From Tetrastigma voinierianum (Eukaryota; Streptophyta; Magnoliopsida; Vitales; Vitaceae), in contig JAEQBH010005412.1 of the NCBI GenBank assembly GCA_016808115.1, forward strand, positions 1-64,000: a DNA stretch of 64,000 nt, read 5' to 3'. Of this stretch, positions 36,369-47,202 are shown in pieces. Position numbers and translations under genes: made by a program. The notes beneath the pieces were generated by a model. The model worked only from the letters and a program-made list of their open reading frames with translations. It searched no databases and was not told the DNA's origin. Numbering within the stretch: the first letter of the stretch is position 1; each line of letters opens with the position of its first letter.

Positions 36369-38361
36369 GCAACAGGGTGTCAAGTGTTATTTAATGGAGA
36401 TACAAGCTATCATACTCAAGAAGGTGATGACACACACACTGTTTGTTTGGATAAGAACACATGTTCTTGTAAGGCATGAGATATTTCAGGTATTCCATGC
36501 CAACATGTTGTATGTGCTTTGGTGCACAATAAACAAGAGCCAATGGAGCACAATAAATTGATAAAGCTGCTTATCAGTTTAAGATAATGCCATTGAGAGG
36601 CAAAAAAAATCTACAAAATGAATCAGTATCTCCCAATTGAGCCACCTCCTGTGGAAAAGAATAGAGGAAAGCCAAAGAATAGGAGAATGAGAGAAGACCA
36701 AAACATTATGGCACAAAACTTTCAAGAAAAGGGGCATATTTTACATGCTCCATCTGCAAGCAACAAGGACATAACAAAGCCAGTTGCTTAAAGGTTTGTT
36801 AATCTTATTTCTTATTTCTTTGAATTGATTTTTAATTCATAATGTTGATTGTTGGATGTCTTTTGATGTTTTAGAGGCAGAAACAACATAGTAGTAGTAT
36901 CTCACGAATCCGACTCAAGCTCAAATCAAGCGAGACAATACCAGGCATCTGCTCATGCCCCTTTCATTGGTCAGAGCACCCATGCTCAAACCCATACCCT
37001 GCCTCTACACTTTCTTCCTGCCTCTTCCTGCCTCTTTTCATGCCCCTTCCCTTGCTCATGCCCCTTCTCATGGCCCTATAGCAGCTACCCCTACACATGC
37101 ACCTAGGCCTACAAAATCAAGTTCTAGGCCATCAAAACATCATATTCCTACAACAACAAAATTAAGTTCCAAAGGCCAATCAAGTCAATCCGGTGGTGGT
37201 TGGTATTTATTGATAAGCCAATAGTTCAATTAGATTTTGTGTAAGTGGTGCTGGATTTATAACACATGTTTATATTTATAACACATATACATGCATATTT
37301 ACATTTTTTTTTTAATGTAATGCAGAGTGGCACAACCTCAAAAATTCTTCATCAATTAAGCCAAGAAGTAACAAATACAACCTGGGGATTTGAAATGCCT
37401 AATGAAGCTCAAAATATATTAGAGGAAGCTCATAGAAGAACATTGACTTAGGTGTCAATCGAAGAATAGCTGCTAGGGGTGATGGTGGACATGCTAACAT
37501 GTCCAACATGCCTTTTCTACCACCTGGTTCGCAATAGAGGGGTAGAAGCTTGGTAATTACAAGGCAATTGCTTGCAAAAAGGAATGCTAGAGCAGTAAGA
37601 AAGGGGAAGCATGTAGAAGCAAGCATGGAGTCACCTACAACTAGGGATCATTGAACAATATGTATTGGGTTTTGTCTATTGGTTTAGACCTTGTTTGTAA
37701 ACATTATGGAGCTCACAACTTATCTCCCATTTTGTAAAAGTTATGGTTTGATATGCTTAGTTGAGGTGTTGATTTGAATTGGGTTTGTAAACATTATGGT
37801 TTGACATGCTTAGTTCAGGTATTGATTTGAATTCGATTTGTAAACATTATGAGAAAGACAACTTATCCCTGATTTTGTAAACATGTACTTCAGATGTTGA
37901 TTTTAACCTATATGTAAACATTATGAACAACCAAATGCTTATGGGATTTTTGGAAAAATGCTTACTTCAGGTTTGTAAAGATGCTAAAATGCTTATTTCA
38001 ATAGCTTAGATATATTTTTCAGGTGTTGATTTAAATTCAAGTCTTGATTTACATTTTGGTTTGTAAAGAGACATGATTTCTAGCTAATTGGTTCATTCCA
38101 GCTTTCAACTTTTATTCATTCAAATAAACAGAACATAGCCAATTGAACAAAAATCATTCCAAATTTTGTTCATTCAACAAGCCAAATTACATCAAACTTC
38201 ATTGCATTGTTATACAATTACAAAATTCTAGCTTTCATTCACTCATTCAACTGTTTTACATCAACATTAACATGAATATAACAAAGCATAAAAAGACAAA
38301 ATAGTGCATTGCACTTTAGACCAAAATTGTTCCATTTGAATGATGTCTTCGATTCCTTAAA

Positions 38362-38874
38362 TTATATCTTCAATTCATTCATCTCATCAATTCCTAACCA
38401 ATCTTTAGCCTTCAATAAATTATGTTGGTCAACTTCTTTCACCTCATCCCCTTCTTCACAATTTCTATAATTTTTGTCTCTCATGGTCTGAATTTCCTTA
38501 ATCTCTCTTTGGAGCAGTTTGTTTTCCCATTTTAATTGGTTGATGACAACCTTTACCCTACGCACCATCTTAGGATCATACCACAAAAAAAAAAAAAACA
38601 ACACTTGTTTTCCCACGACTAAAAAGGAGACAATAAACAAACATACAAATTAATCAATCTTCAGTAATAGAAAACAAACAAACAAATTTTTTTATGAACA
38701 TCTCCTTACATGAAATTTTGGGCATGAGTAGAATCTCCTCCCTGGATTTGTTTCCTTCCACGAAATCAAAAATGAAGCTTTCAAACCACAATCACACAAT
38801 ATGGGATCGTCGTTGCTTTCAGAGGCACTGATGTGTCTTCTATTTGAGGAGGTTGAAGAATAAATTTCAGACAT
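38362..38874 (-). CDS. GRF-type zinc-finger protein carried by the MULE (two exons, frame slip)
   Basis: Exon 1 (38874-38710, 55 codons) ends at a CAT|GTAAGG donor. It contains a GRF zinc finger: C27 and C29 in ILCDCGL, then ISWKETNPGRRFYSC (C51). The acceptor 'cctttttag' places exon 2 at 38618-38362. Its start SWENKCC supplies the last Cys, followed by LWYDPKMVRRVKVVINQL and a charged coiled-coil-like segment to the stop. GRF fingers bind single-stranded nucleic acid in several repair proteins. Here the role is unknown. A 14-base T run (plus-strand A run 38585-38598) puts exon 2 out of frame by one base, which may be a real slip or a sequencing error. The start lies 70 bp inside the right TIR, so transcription likely begins there, convergent with the transposase. 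Confidence 0.65.
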
Positions 38875-38943
38875 TAATGAATAAGAGGATTGAGGAAGAA
38901 GATGATTGGCATGGATGAATTTTTGAAGATCGAGTGAGAAGAT

Positions 38944-39276
38944 GATTGTGGAAGAAGAGAGAAACCCTAGGGTTCTCTTTGGCCTAAAGAGGATTTCTAA
39001 AACAAATTGGTAGAGTGAAATTAGGGCTTTCTAGTCCCCTAAAATTAGAAGCCCTTAAGCTTTTAAGTTGGATTAGAGCAAAATTTTGCCACGTAGACTG
39101 CTTACATGGCTAATTTAATAGTCCAGTTCGGTTTAGTCATTTAACTTGATCAACGACAACGTTCAATTTGTGCTATGGAAGTAAACTGCAAGGGCCTTTT
39201 TAGACCAAAATGAAGTTTAAGGTGTAAGTGAGATATCGGGTAAAACAAGGTGGAGGGGGGTTTGCACCTTTTTCCC
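38944..39276 (-). repeat. MULE right terminal inverted repeat
   Basis: The reverse complement begins GGGAAAAAGGTGC and follows the left TIR through 'ctcacttacaccttaaactt', 'taatccaacttaaaagct' and 'gagaaccctagggtttctct'. It is followed by the second AATTAGTAAT at 39277-39286. Confidence 0.85.
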
Positions 39277-39286
39277 AATTAGTAAT

Positions 39287-39723
39287 AATTCAAAATTATA
39301 AGAAATTGGGGCAAACTAGGTTCTATTCGGGCCCTTAATTTTCCAATCCAATTCATATAAAAATTGAAAAGCCCATATTCCTTATTCCTTGCTATAATAA
39401 TAGATTATGATTGTATGAATATTTAATTTAGAAATTATTCAAACCCATCTTTAATTCTAGGGATTTTTTAAGAATGAAAGGAAAAGTAAGTTATGAAAGT
39501 ACACATAATTGGATGCCAATAATAATAATCTAATAACAATACGTGCTTGTGACAAAAATAAGATTCATACTATTTAGAGGTTATTAATTAATATTTTAAA
39601 TGTTTTCCCTCAACCTTATAAGCTCTAGACAATATGTTTGATTTATTAAGCGAGGAGAGGACAAAATTTATATTAAAATATATGCTATATGCATTGAGAA
39701 AAAGATGAAGATTAACAAGATTG

Positions 39724-39801
<78 letters not shown>

Positions 39802-40050
39802 TTTTTTTGATAACAAGATTGAAAAGAGTTATGAAATTACATATCTTATATTAATATATATAGATAGCATAAAGTTTATTTTGGTATCCATAAGAAACAG
39901 CGATTGTTAAACTTAAATCATCCTAAGACATGTAAGCCCGATTTAAAAAGTCAAATACATTGGCATTACCTAAGCAGTTGAAGGCATTGAAAAATCAAAA
40001 CCATATGAATTTTCATGGAATGTATATTCAGAAAAAGCATTAAAGTAAAT
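39287..40050. other. AT-rich stretch with (AT)n microsatellite
   Basis: A dinucleotide (AT)n tract at about 39726-39784 runs directly into a 25-base T run (39784-39808). No coding or repeat family is recognised in the rest. Confidence 0.7.
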
Positions 40051-40737
40051 TATTTGGATATAGTAAATGAAATGAATAACATTCACTGGATAATTCTTTG
40101 TTCTTAATTTTTTTTTGGATTTCAGTTATAAGATATAATTAATTGGATTTCAGTTATAAGAAATAATTATTTGGATTTCAGTTATAAGAATTTAATGACA
40201 CTCAATGAATGAGATTAATGACATTCAATGAATATTTATTTCGGAATTCTAAACGTTTGGGAAGCCCGAGTTTGGCATTTCAAAGGTCGAGTCTCTCCTT
40301 TATATAAAGATTGTCGAGGAGTATTTGTCAAAAAGAGAGGTCATCGAGGGTGCCTAAAGATCATCGAGTCTTGAGTTTTCCTTCCTTTCGTCCTTTTGTC
40401 GGTGATAGAGCAAACACATCATCAGTTCGCCGAAGTGGCGGCAAAGTGCTTTTGTCGACCATTCGACACCCGTTTTATCCTGGGAGACAGACGCCTTGGG
40501 AATCTCAAAGCACCAATGGAGAAGGCGAATTTGTCTTAAGGAAATTGTGAATTTCACAAGACTCGGTTGTTTCTCCAACTTGTTATATTCTCCTCCTTTC
40601 TTATTGATTTAATTTATTTTGGGTTTTCTTGAATAACCATTATTTTGCAGCATTATGTGTATGTTGCTTGGAATGTCCAAACAATTGGTTTATGCATTCC
40701 CAGGTATCTACAACAAGGAGACAATTTTCTTCTAACA
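40051..40737 (+). repeat. Copia-2 5' LTR
   Basis: It starts TATTTGGATATAG (TGTTGGATATAG in the partner) and ends CTTCTAACA. A TATA box 'tttatataaag' lies near 40300. Three tandem units of 'ggatttcagttataaga' occur at 40121-40185; the partner has four. A 25-30-bp segment near 40505-40535 is absent from the partner. Confidence 0.85.
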
Positions 40738-40859
40738 ATCTTAAGACAAATTTTGACTCCAACAGAAGTTGTTGATTGGTTTGGTTGTGGACATGGAAAA
40801 AAAAAAAAAAAGGGAAAAACTCCTTTGGTCAGGTAAACAAACGATTTGGTTTGTTACTA

Positions 40860-41080
40860 TGGGGAAAAAAAAAATGTATAAGCGTTCGAGTGGCAAAAGT
40901 CCTTCTTAACCGGGATCCTGTACGGCCAGGGTTCGAATTCTGATAGCGGGAATTGAGAGAGTGCAGTGAGGATTATATGCACTGATGAAGTGATGGTAGG
41001 TCTCATCACCACCGTCTGATTTATCGGATGACAATGAACCAAGTTTCAGGTTGTGCCTCTATTGTTGAAACAATTCTTTT
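40860..41080 (+). repeat. tRNA-derived SINE-like block (family S2)
   Basis: 'gcgttcgagtggcaaaagtc' and 'ggccagggttcgaattctg' are spaced like Pol III A and B boxes. A poly-A run precedes the block and 'gtggtagg...ggatgac' follows. It lies within the deleted interior of the copia element. The boundaries are uncertain. Confidence 0.4.
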
Positions 41081-41769
41081 GTTTCTTTAATAAGGAAAAG
41101 TAGTGGAAAACCTTTTGAAAACCAACAAACATACGGTTTGTTGTTTAGGGGGAAAAACAAAACCAACAAACTGTGATTGTATTGGGTTGGGGCTCTGCTG
41201 ACAAAGAAAAAAGAAAGGAAGTTTTTGTTCTGTTAAAACAAATTCCTAATTTGTGGCTTTCGGTAAGTTTATCCTTTGTACACAAAATTGAGTTTATCTT
41301 TTGGAAAAAAAAAAAAGATTGGATATAAAGGAAAAGTGATCAATAGGAAAAGGGAAGGAACCAATTGGAGGAAGGTTATTTGAAAGGAAAAGTGTTTGGA
41401 AAACCATAACATTTTTTTTTTCCAAATAATTAAAAAAAAAAAAAAAATTGTTGGGAACAAGTTTAGAAAGAGGATTGTATGAGGTTTTTTTTTGGGGAAA
41501 AAAAAACTCATTTGATTGAAAACTAAACATTTCTGACCAAACAAACCCCGAGTGGTTTGTTGGTCTGAAAAATCCCTTGTTGCATCGGTACAAGGACAAG
41601 TATCGAACTTGAGACCTTGTGTAAAAGATCCTAATTGCCTATCGGATTGTGTTGAATTATTGGAATTGACATTTTCTTGAATATTTGGAAAATGATCTTT
41701 GATTCCAATCACGGAATTGTGACTGAATTTACCCAAGTAGTTATGTGTTTACATTGGGAATTGCAATGG

Positions 41770-42170
41770 TATCGTAAAATCCTCCAAGCGAGCCGGTTAT
41801 TGCGGATCCACAATGGAGATCTAAGTTTATAGCACTAGACAAATGTGGGGAAGGCGGGGCGGCTCGCCACTTCCTAGAGGACATTCAAGGTGGCGAAGCC
41901 AGTGCCTCCAATATCGTACATTGTGACGGTCGATGCGCTGTGGTAGAGCCGCGAAGCTTGATATGTATAATGGTAGAGATCTGAACATATTCGTCATAGA
42001 CACAATACCATTAAACAACAACTCTCAACTGGGGTTATCTTTGTAGATTTTGTAAAATCTAAGGATAACATTGCGGATCCGCTAACCAAAGGGTTAAATA
42101 GAGAATTAGTTGAGAAGTCATCGAGGAGATAGGACTAAAGCCCATAAAAATGAGAGAGTGTCCACGATGG
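41770..42170 (+). pseudogene. Copia-2 RNase H remnant
   Basis: Pieces in alternating frames match the end of copia RNase H: FIALDKCGE, then HFLEDI, then MYNG, HRHNTIKQ, VDFVKSKDNIADPLTKGLN and NRELVEKSSRG. The LTKGL motif is the typical copia C-terminal block. Stops and shifts occur throughout. Confidence 0.75.
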
Positions 42171-42728
42171 AAACCCTACCTAATTATTTGGAGATCCCGA
42201 TATCTAGGTTCAAGGGACAACTAAATCGTAAAGAAGCTGGTTTGGATCAGCGCAAGGTTTTTAACCTCTATCCATTCCTATGATGAAACAGTGATATATA
42301 TTGGAGATGAGGTTAAGCTATGCTTTTAATGATTCTAATGTGTCGGGAAATCCGAAAGGAGTATTGAGAGTACTCATAGTTAAAAAATCACCTATGTAAG
42401 AGTGAAGTGGGGCCGCTTCAAAGGGAATTGAATAGGGCACAATTCCTATTAAACTCTTACAGAACCAGGCGCATGTCCATGGCCAAAATGGACATAAAAG
42501 TGAGAATTGAAATGTGTTTGGGAAGATTCTTGTGAGATATGTCATCGTCTACACAAATGGCAAGAATAGTTCAAGGACATCGTGTCTCTTGTTTGCTTGA
42601 GTAGAGTAAACATATTTTCTAAGGGGAAGGTTCAAGGGTAACACCTACCTCTCCCTGTAAGTTTCAACCGTTGCTTACATCCTGTAATACGTCGCCTTTT
42701 GTCATCAATTTCATTCATGTAGAGGAAT

Positions 42729-43415
42729 TGTTGGATATAGTGAATGAAATGGATAACATTCACTGGATAATTCTTTGTTCTTAATTTTTTGGATTTCAGT
42801 TATAAGATATAATTGATGGATTTCAGTTCTTAAAGAGGAAATAATTATTTGGATTTAAGTTATAAGAAATAATTATTTGGATTTTAGTTATAAGAATTTA
42901 ATGACACTCAATGAATGAGATTAATGACATTCAATGAATAATTTATTTCGGAATTCTAAACGTTTGGGAAGCCAAAAGGTTTGGCATTTCAAAAGGTCAA
43001 GTCTCTCCTTTATATAAAGGTTGTCGGGGTATTTGTCAAAAAGAGAGGTCATCGAGGGTGCCTCAAAAAGATCATCGAGTCTTGAGTTTTCCTTCCTTTC
43101 GTCCTTTTGTCGGTGATAGAGCAAACACATCATCAGTTCGCCGGAGTGGCGGCAAAGTGCTTTTGTCGACCATTCGACACCGTTTTATCCTGGGAGACAA
43201 CGCCTTGGGAATCTTAAGGAAATTGTGAATTTCACAAGACTCGGTTGTTTCTCCAACTTGTTATATTCTCCTCCTTTCTTATTGATTTAATTTACTTTGG
43301 GTTTTCTTGAATAACCATTATTTTGCAGCATTATGTGTATGTTGCTTGGAATGTCCAAACAATTGGTTTATGCGTTCCCAGGTATCTACAACAAGGAGAC
43401 AATTTTCTTCTAACA
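42729..43415 (+). repeat. Copia-2 3' LTR
   Basis: It begins TGTTGGATATAG at 42729 and ends CTTCTAACA at 43415. It carries four degenerate 'ggatttcagttataaga' units against three in the 5' LTR. A purine-rich 'gtagaggaat' precedes it and could be the polypurine tract. Confidence 0.85.
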
Positions 43416-43420
43416 TAAAA

Positions 43421-43995
43421 TTCATCACAAAAATATAAATTGAAAAACCAAAACCATAGGAATGTCAATTTGCATTCTTAATACATTTTCTTTTAAAGAT
43501 TAAAAAAAAAAAAAAAACCTTTAAAACCAACCTATGTCAATGAAAGAGATAGAAACCATAAAGGAAACAAAAAAACCTTAACATTAAAAAAGAACATAAA
43601 ACCTTATATTACTTATAAAAACAAGGATTATTTGATTAAAAGCATATTTTTAATAAACTTTAGTTTCAAGAAAGTAAACTATGGACTCGGACTTAGAAAC
43701 CCCTCTTTATGCATTTTGCCTATTATGCGATAAATGTTTACCACTTGAACTAGGTATGATGAATAGTGAAAATCATTTTTAAAAAAATTCCTAACGAGTT
43801 TTATTAAAAAAAAAAAAATCTAGCAGTTTTGAGTTTTGACATAGAATATCTCTTTTTTAAATAGAAATAAGAATTTCTTTTAAAACATAATTATGAAAGT
43901 ACTTGATATAGTTGAGAAGATTTATGTCAAAATGGATCCTGCTTCAAGAAAAACTCGAGAGATAGTTTCTTTTGATGTTTTTTTTTTGACATCAA
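43421..43995. other. AT-rich stretch, no gene seen
   Basis: A- and T-runs dominate (e.g. 43500-43517 and 43806-43818). No reading frame or element termini were recognised. Confidence 0.5.
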
Positions 43996-43999
43996 AATA

Positions 44000-44345
44000 T
44001 GGGAATATTAAATTCACAAATATGGGTCAGAGCCGATAAAAAGTCGGTATTGATACATTTCGGGCTAACTTATTTGGACCACAGGTCAAAATGGGCTAGA
44101 ATAATCTGGTCAATTTATATTCGAGCTAGCTTTCGACTAGCCCAACACAGCCCATGCGGGTTACAAGGTAAAATGGACTAAAACAAGGCAAAACCTTAAA
44201 AATGCTAAAAAAAATAATTTTACAAATTCTATTATTCTTCAAATAAAAATAAATAATATATAAATATATAATGATAATTAATATATTAAATAATTGAGTC
44301 TAAACAATATAATAATATTAAACAAACTTAAATAAATAAATAATG
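44000..44345 (+). repeat. Dispersed hAT-like repeat, copy X1
   Basis: A block of 'cgggctaacttatttggacc', 'cgagctagctttcgactagc' and 'catgcgggttacaaggtaaa' is followed by AT-rich 'ttcaaataaaaataaataat'. The same order occurs at 50400-50690. Such 'gggct/cgggtt' blocks are common at the ends of non-autonomous hAT elements. No clear TIR or TSD is visible. Confidence 0.4.
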
Positions 44346-45269
44346 TTAGAGCACTCATATATCCAAAGTACCAAATTAAGTAGGTAAATAGTACAAAGAC
44401 AATAAAATAACATCTTTAAAGAAAAAAAACTTCAAAATATCAGATGATAACTCATATACCTCTAATTTTCATACTCGTCTTCATTATATCTAATAATCAT
44501 ATGCCTCATCTTCTTCAGCATCTTTTTTTAGGCTTCTATCAAAAGCTCACCATAATCATATTATTGCCAAACATTCTACTTATTCTACTATTAAAACAAC
44601 TCAATAGAAAATATTTTAAAGAAAGAAAAAAAAAAGAAAAAGGAAAAGAAGATCTCAATTCCTGAAAATATAAAATGGCTTTCATACAAATCAGAATCTA
44701 GGAAAAGTAAAATTAAGAGTTCTTTAATTTTCTTGGGAATAACCAAAGGTTATATCCTAAATTCTGGATTAAGCCTTATATACTCACCCAATACCTGAGT
44801 GCGATTCAACTTTTTTCCTATTTTGGGCTTAGGCCTGTTATAACCTAGTCCCAAAAAAATGAATAGTGGAGAAATATCTACCTAACCGGCTGTAATTCCA
44901 TCTTCGGATATAATTAATTTTGGTATTTTTGAATTAATTTGGCAAGTTAACAAGATTAGATATAAAATTTTACAAAAAAATTCTTTTAAATGTGGAGTAC
45001 CTTTGAAATCTTATTTATAGTTTATTTAAGTTTATCTTATCACATAAGTGTTTTTGGTAAAAATAAAAGTGTTTAGAAGAACTTATAAAAATAAATTATG
45101 ACCATCTATAAGCTCATTTTAACTTATTTAAATAAGCTTTATTGAAAAGCTTATCAAAAATAACTTATGACCCCCTAATCTATAAACTCATTTTAACTTA
45201 TTTCAATAAGTTTTATGTACAAGCATATTAAAAAAGGATTATAGGTAAATCTAAAAATCGATCATCGTA

Positions 45270-45870
45270 ATGGACAAGACTATCTTTTTGATAAATTATG
45301 TAAAAAAAACTAGGAATTTAAAAAAATATATATATGAAAAGAAATTTCTAAAACAATATGTAAAAAATGGGTACATTTTTTTTAAAAAAAATATGTATAA
45401 AATAAGGAAAATAATTCTGAAAAATAATAGAAAAAAATCGAAAACAAATTCCAACAAATTATGTAAAAAATAGATAATTTTTTTTTTTTAAATGATGTAA
45501 AAATAGGAAACAATTTTAGAAATAAAAATTAAGAAAAATTTATATAAAAATAAGCTATTTTAAAAAAAAAATTATGTAAAAATAGGAAAAAAAAAATAAT
45601 AGAAAATAATGAAAAATAGTAAACAAATTCTGAAAAATTAAAATAGGTAAAATTTTGAAAAAAAAAATAGGAAAGAAATTCTAACATATAATTAAAAAAT
45701 AGAAAAAAAATTCTATTGATGGTGGGAAGAATTTTTTATTTTGAAAATAATGAAAAATATAAAACAAATTCTGAAAAATTATGTAAAAAATAGGTAAATT
45801 TTTTTTAAAAAATAGGAAAACAATTATAACATATAATTAAAAAATAGAAAAAAACTCCGAAGTTTCTATT
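45270..45870 (+). repeat. A-rich degenerate tandem zone
   Basis: Imperfect units of roughly 40-55 bp of the type 'ttatgtaaaaataggaaa', 'aaattctgaaaaataat' and 'gaaaaatag' recur about ten times. The equivalent zone in the second large unit lies at about 48830-49200. Short frames here are composition artefacts. Confidence 0.6.
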
Positions 45871-46201
45871 GATGATGAGAAACACTAATAATGTTTCTTC
45901 TTTTGTTTTGGAAATGTTTGTAATGATGGGAAGCACTAGCAATTTTTGATTTCTATCTTTGATGTGCTTTACTTTATTGTATTTATTATTATATAAAAAA
46001 ACTAGACAACGTTTAATTAAACATATAATTTTATATTGAGGATAGAGTGCATATTACTTAAGGGCCAGCACCTCAAGTAAGTGCATGCCTCAAGGTCCTA
46101 AGATGTTTTTGTGCCTTAGTACGTCTTAAATAACTATGAGTTCATGCAGTAGCAAAGCCATAAAATAAAGTTAGGAGGGGCATAAGTACAGAGATGAGGT
46201 A

Positions 46202-46320
46202 GGGGGCATGGTAGTTCAGTGGTAAGGTGAATTGCTTGTAACCATGAGGTCGAGTGTTCGACTCCTACTATCATGGTACATCATGTTCCAATTCCCAAAG
46301 TTTTTAATGAAGAAAAAAAG
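46202..46320 (+). repeat. tRNA-like SINE head (family S3), copy 1
   Basis: 'ggcatggtagttcagtggta' (A box) and 'gaggtcgagtgttcgactcc' (B box) are followed by 'tactatc', which can pair with the 5' 'gatggtag'-like word. The arrangement resembles a tRNA with a CTTGTAA-like anticodon loop, but the anticodon stem is poor. It is followed by a body ending in an A-rich tail. A second copy lies at 49650-49757 within the second large unit. Confidence 0.5.
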
Positions 46321-47008
46321 CTATAATATTTTAGTTTTTATATTCTCTTTCATGCATATGAAGCAAAAGTGAGGAGAGAAAAGTTCATTAGCTATTTTTT
46401 ATACTAGATATTATATTATAATGATAAATGTTTTCAATATACAGTAGATCTTTACTTTATTTTTAAGTTTTTTATCATAGTTTCGTGATATACATAATAT
46501 TAATTTTTAGTTATTTAGTTTTTATTTTCATTTTTAAAAAAGTAGTGACAAACTCTTATTCAAACATTTCAATTTTCTAAGTGCTTATAAATGGTATTTC
46601 TTAATTTTAATTTGTTATAAGTGCTTGTGTAGTAATCCATTCAAACACTTTAAAATAATGTATAAGCGTTTTTTAAAATATACATCCAAACACAAATAAC
46701 TTATTATATAAAGTACTTATAACATATTAATACCGAATGTAAAAAATATTTTCTAATTTATTTCTTGATAAGTTACTATCTTTTCTATTTGAATTATTTA
46801 ATTTTTAGAATTAAAACAATGTAAGTTTTATTTACATAAATATTAAAACTATGAAGATTAGTCTTTATGGACAATAATTGTGCCACCATATACACAGGAT
46901 GGTGGAATTGGACGATGATCCACTTTGAATCCAATGCTGGGCTTGTGAGTAACTAATGCTTGTTGTCTTATTATCCACCATCGAAGAAAGATTAATATTG
47001 AAAATTTA

Positions 47009-47202
47009 GGAGTTGTTTGGTTCTTTTGAAAACTATTTTTAGTTCAAAAAAACTCTGAAAATCTGTTTGATTCTCTTTTTATATATTCTGAAAAACAAAA
47101 AGACACCAAAACCTTATATTTTTAGAGAACACCAAAATAACGTTTCCTTTGTTTTTAAAAACTTTTTTTAAAACAATTAAAAAAAAAAAAACCAAACAGG
47201 GC
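47009..47202. mobile_element. MITE, TTTA-flanked
   Basis: The 194-bp element starts GGAGTTGTTTGGTTC and ends AACCAAACAGGGC, forming imperfect TIRs. It is flanked by TTTA on both sides (47005-47008 and 47203-47206). A TTA-containing TSD and a GGN...GTTTGG terminus resemble the PIF/Harbinger-type element at 1679-1794. It has no coding capacity. Confidence 0.5.

Larger units (their letters stand above)
23879..37654 (+). pseudogene. MULE (MuDR-type) transposase, disrupted
   Basis: The likely start is the ATG at 23879, after a splice-acceptor-like 'tcgttttcag'. N-terminal blocks read GHVHIIRDFDVDFLSI and GLFLVQDDIG. Next come an acidic linker, then KGMRVQNADGNFLLSD. The transposase core has CRPIIGLDGCFLKTKFKGE (first catalytic Asp, near 25125), then AEHRWCAHHIFANWSK near 25460, then NNMVERFNYWILQARYMPI near 25695. 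The gypsy element splits the gene at 25878. At 36369 it resumes with a SWIM zinc finger (CSCKA...GIPCQHVV) and a zinc knuckle CSICKQQGHNKASC near 36750. A proline-rich tail ends at 37654. At least four stops or frame changes are present outside the insertion. Confidence 0.85.
23240..39276 (+). mobile_element. Two-gene Mutator-like element (MULE), interrupted by a gypsy element
   Basis: The 16.0-kb span includes a 10.5-kb insertion; without it the MULE is about 5.5 kb. Evidence is long TIRs of about 330 bp, an exact 10-bp flanking duplication, a MULE transposase on the plus strand (from 23879), and a convergent minus-strand gene with a GRF zinc finger (38874-38362). Each coding region starts just inside a TIR, so the TIRs probably hold the promoters, as in maize MuDR with mudrA and mudrB. 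The transposase is interrupted and has stops, so the copy is not autonomous. Confidence 0.9.
40051..43415 (+). mobile_element. Internally deleted copia element with 687-bp LTRs
   Basis: The LTRs at 40051-40737 and 42729-43415 have equal length and differ mainly by small indels. Flanks are TAAAT and TAAAA, a 5-bp TSD with one change. The 2.0-kb interior keeps only an RNase H remnant near 41770-42150; gag, protease, integrase and reverse transcriptase are gone. The first part of the interior (40738-41760) holds T/A runs, a SINE-like block and unrelated sequence. It is non-autonomous. Confidence 0.85.
44525..46945 (+). repeat. Large direct repeat, unit 1
   Basis: The 2.4-kb AT-rich unit matches 48036-51060 in the same order: 'taaaagct(c/t)accataatca', 'ttatatactcac', the 'ataagctttattgaaaagct' block, an A-rich tandem zone (45270-45860), a SINE-like block at 46202, and the end 'accatatacacagga'. 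There is no coding content. The repeat could be a segmental duplication or two remnants of one large non-coding element. Confidence 0.7.

Noticed and set aside
36955..37224. Separate proline/alanine/serine-rich gene
   Set aside because: It is contiguous with the MULE transposase C-terminal tail after the zinc knuckle, where low-complexity sequence is usual.
41269..41736. 155-codon minus-strand frame
   Set aside because: It is rich in F, K and N from T/A runs within the deleted copia interior. There is no domain, and it overlaps repeat sequence.
45270..45473. Lysine/asparagine-rich plus-strand frame
   Set aside because: It is a composition artefact of the A-rich tandem zone, and the equivalent zone in the second unit has no such frame.
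46202..46272. Functional tRNA gene
   Set aside because: A and B boxes are present, but the anticodon stem is poor, and a decayed copy lies at 49650. It fits a SINE head better.
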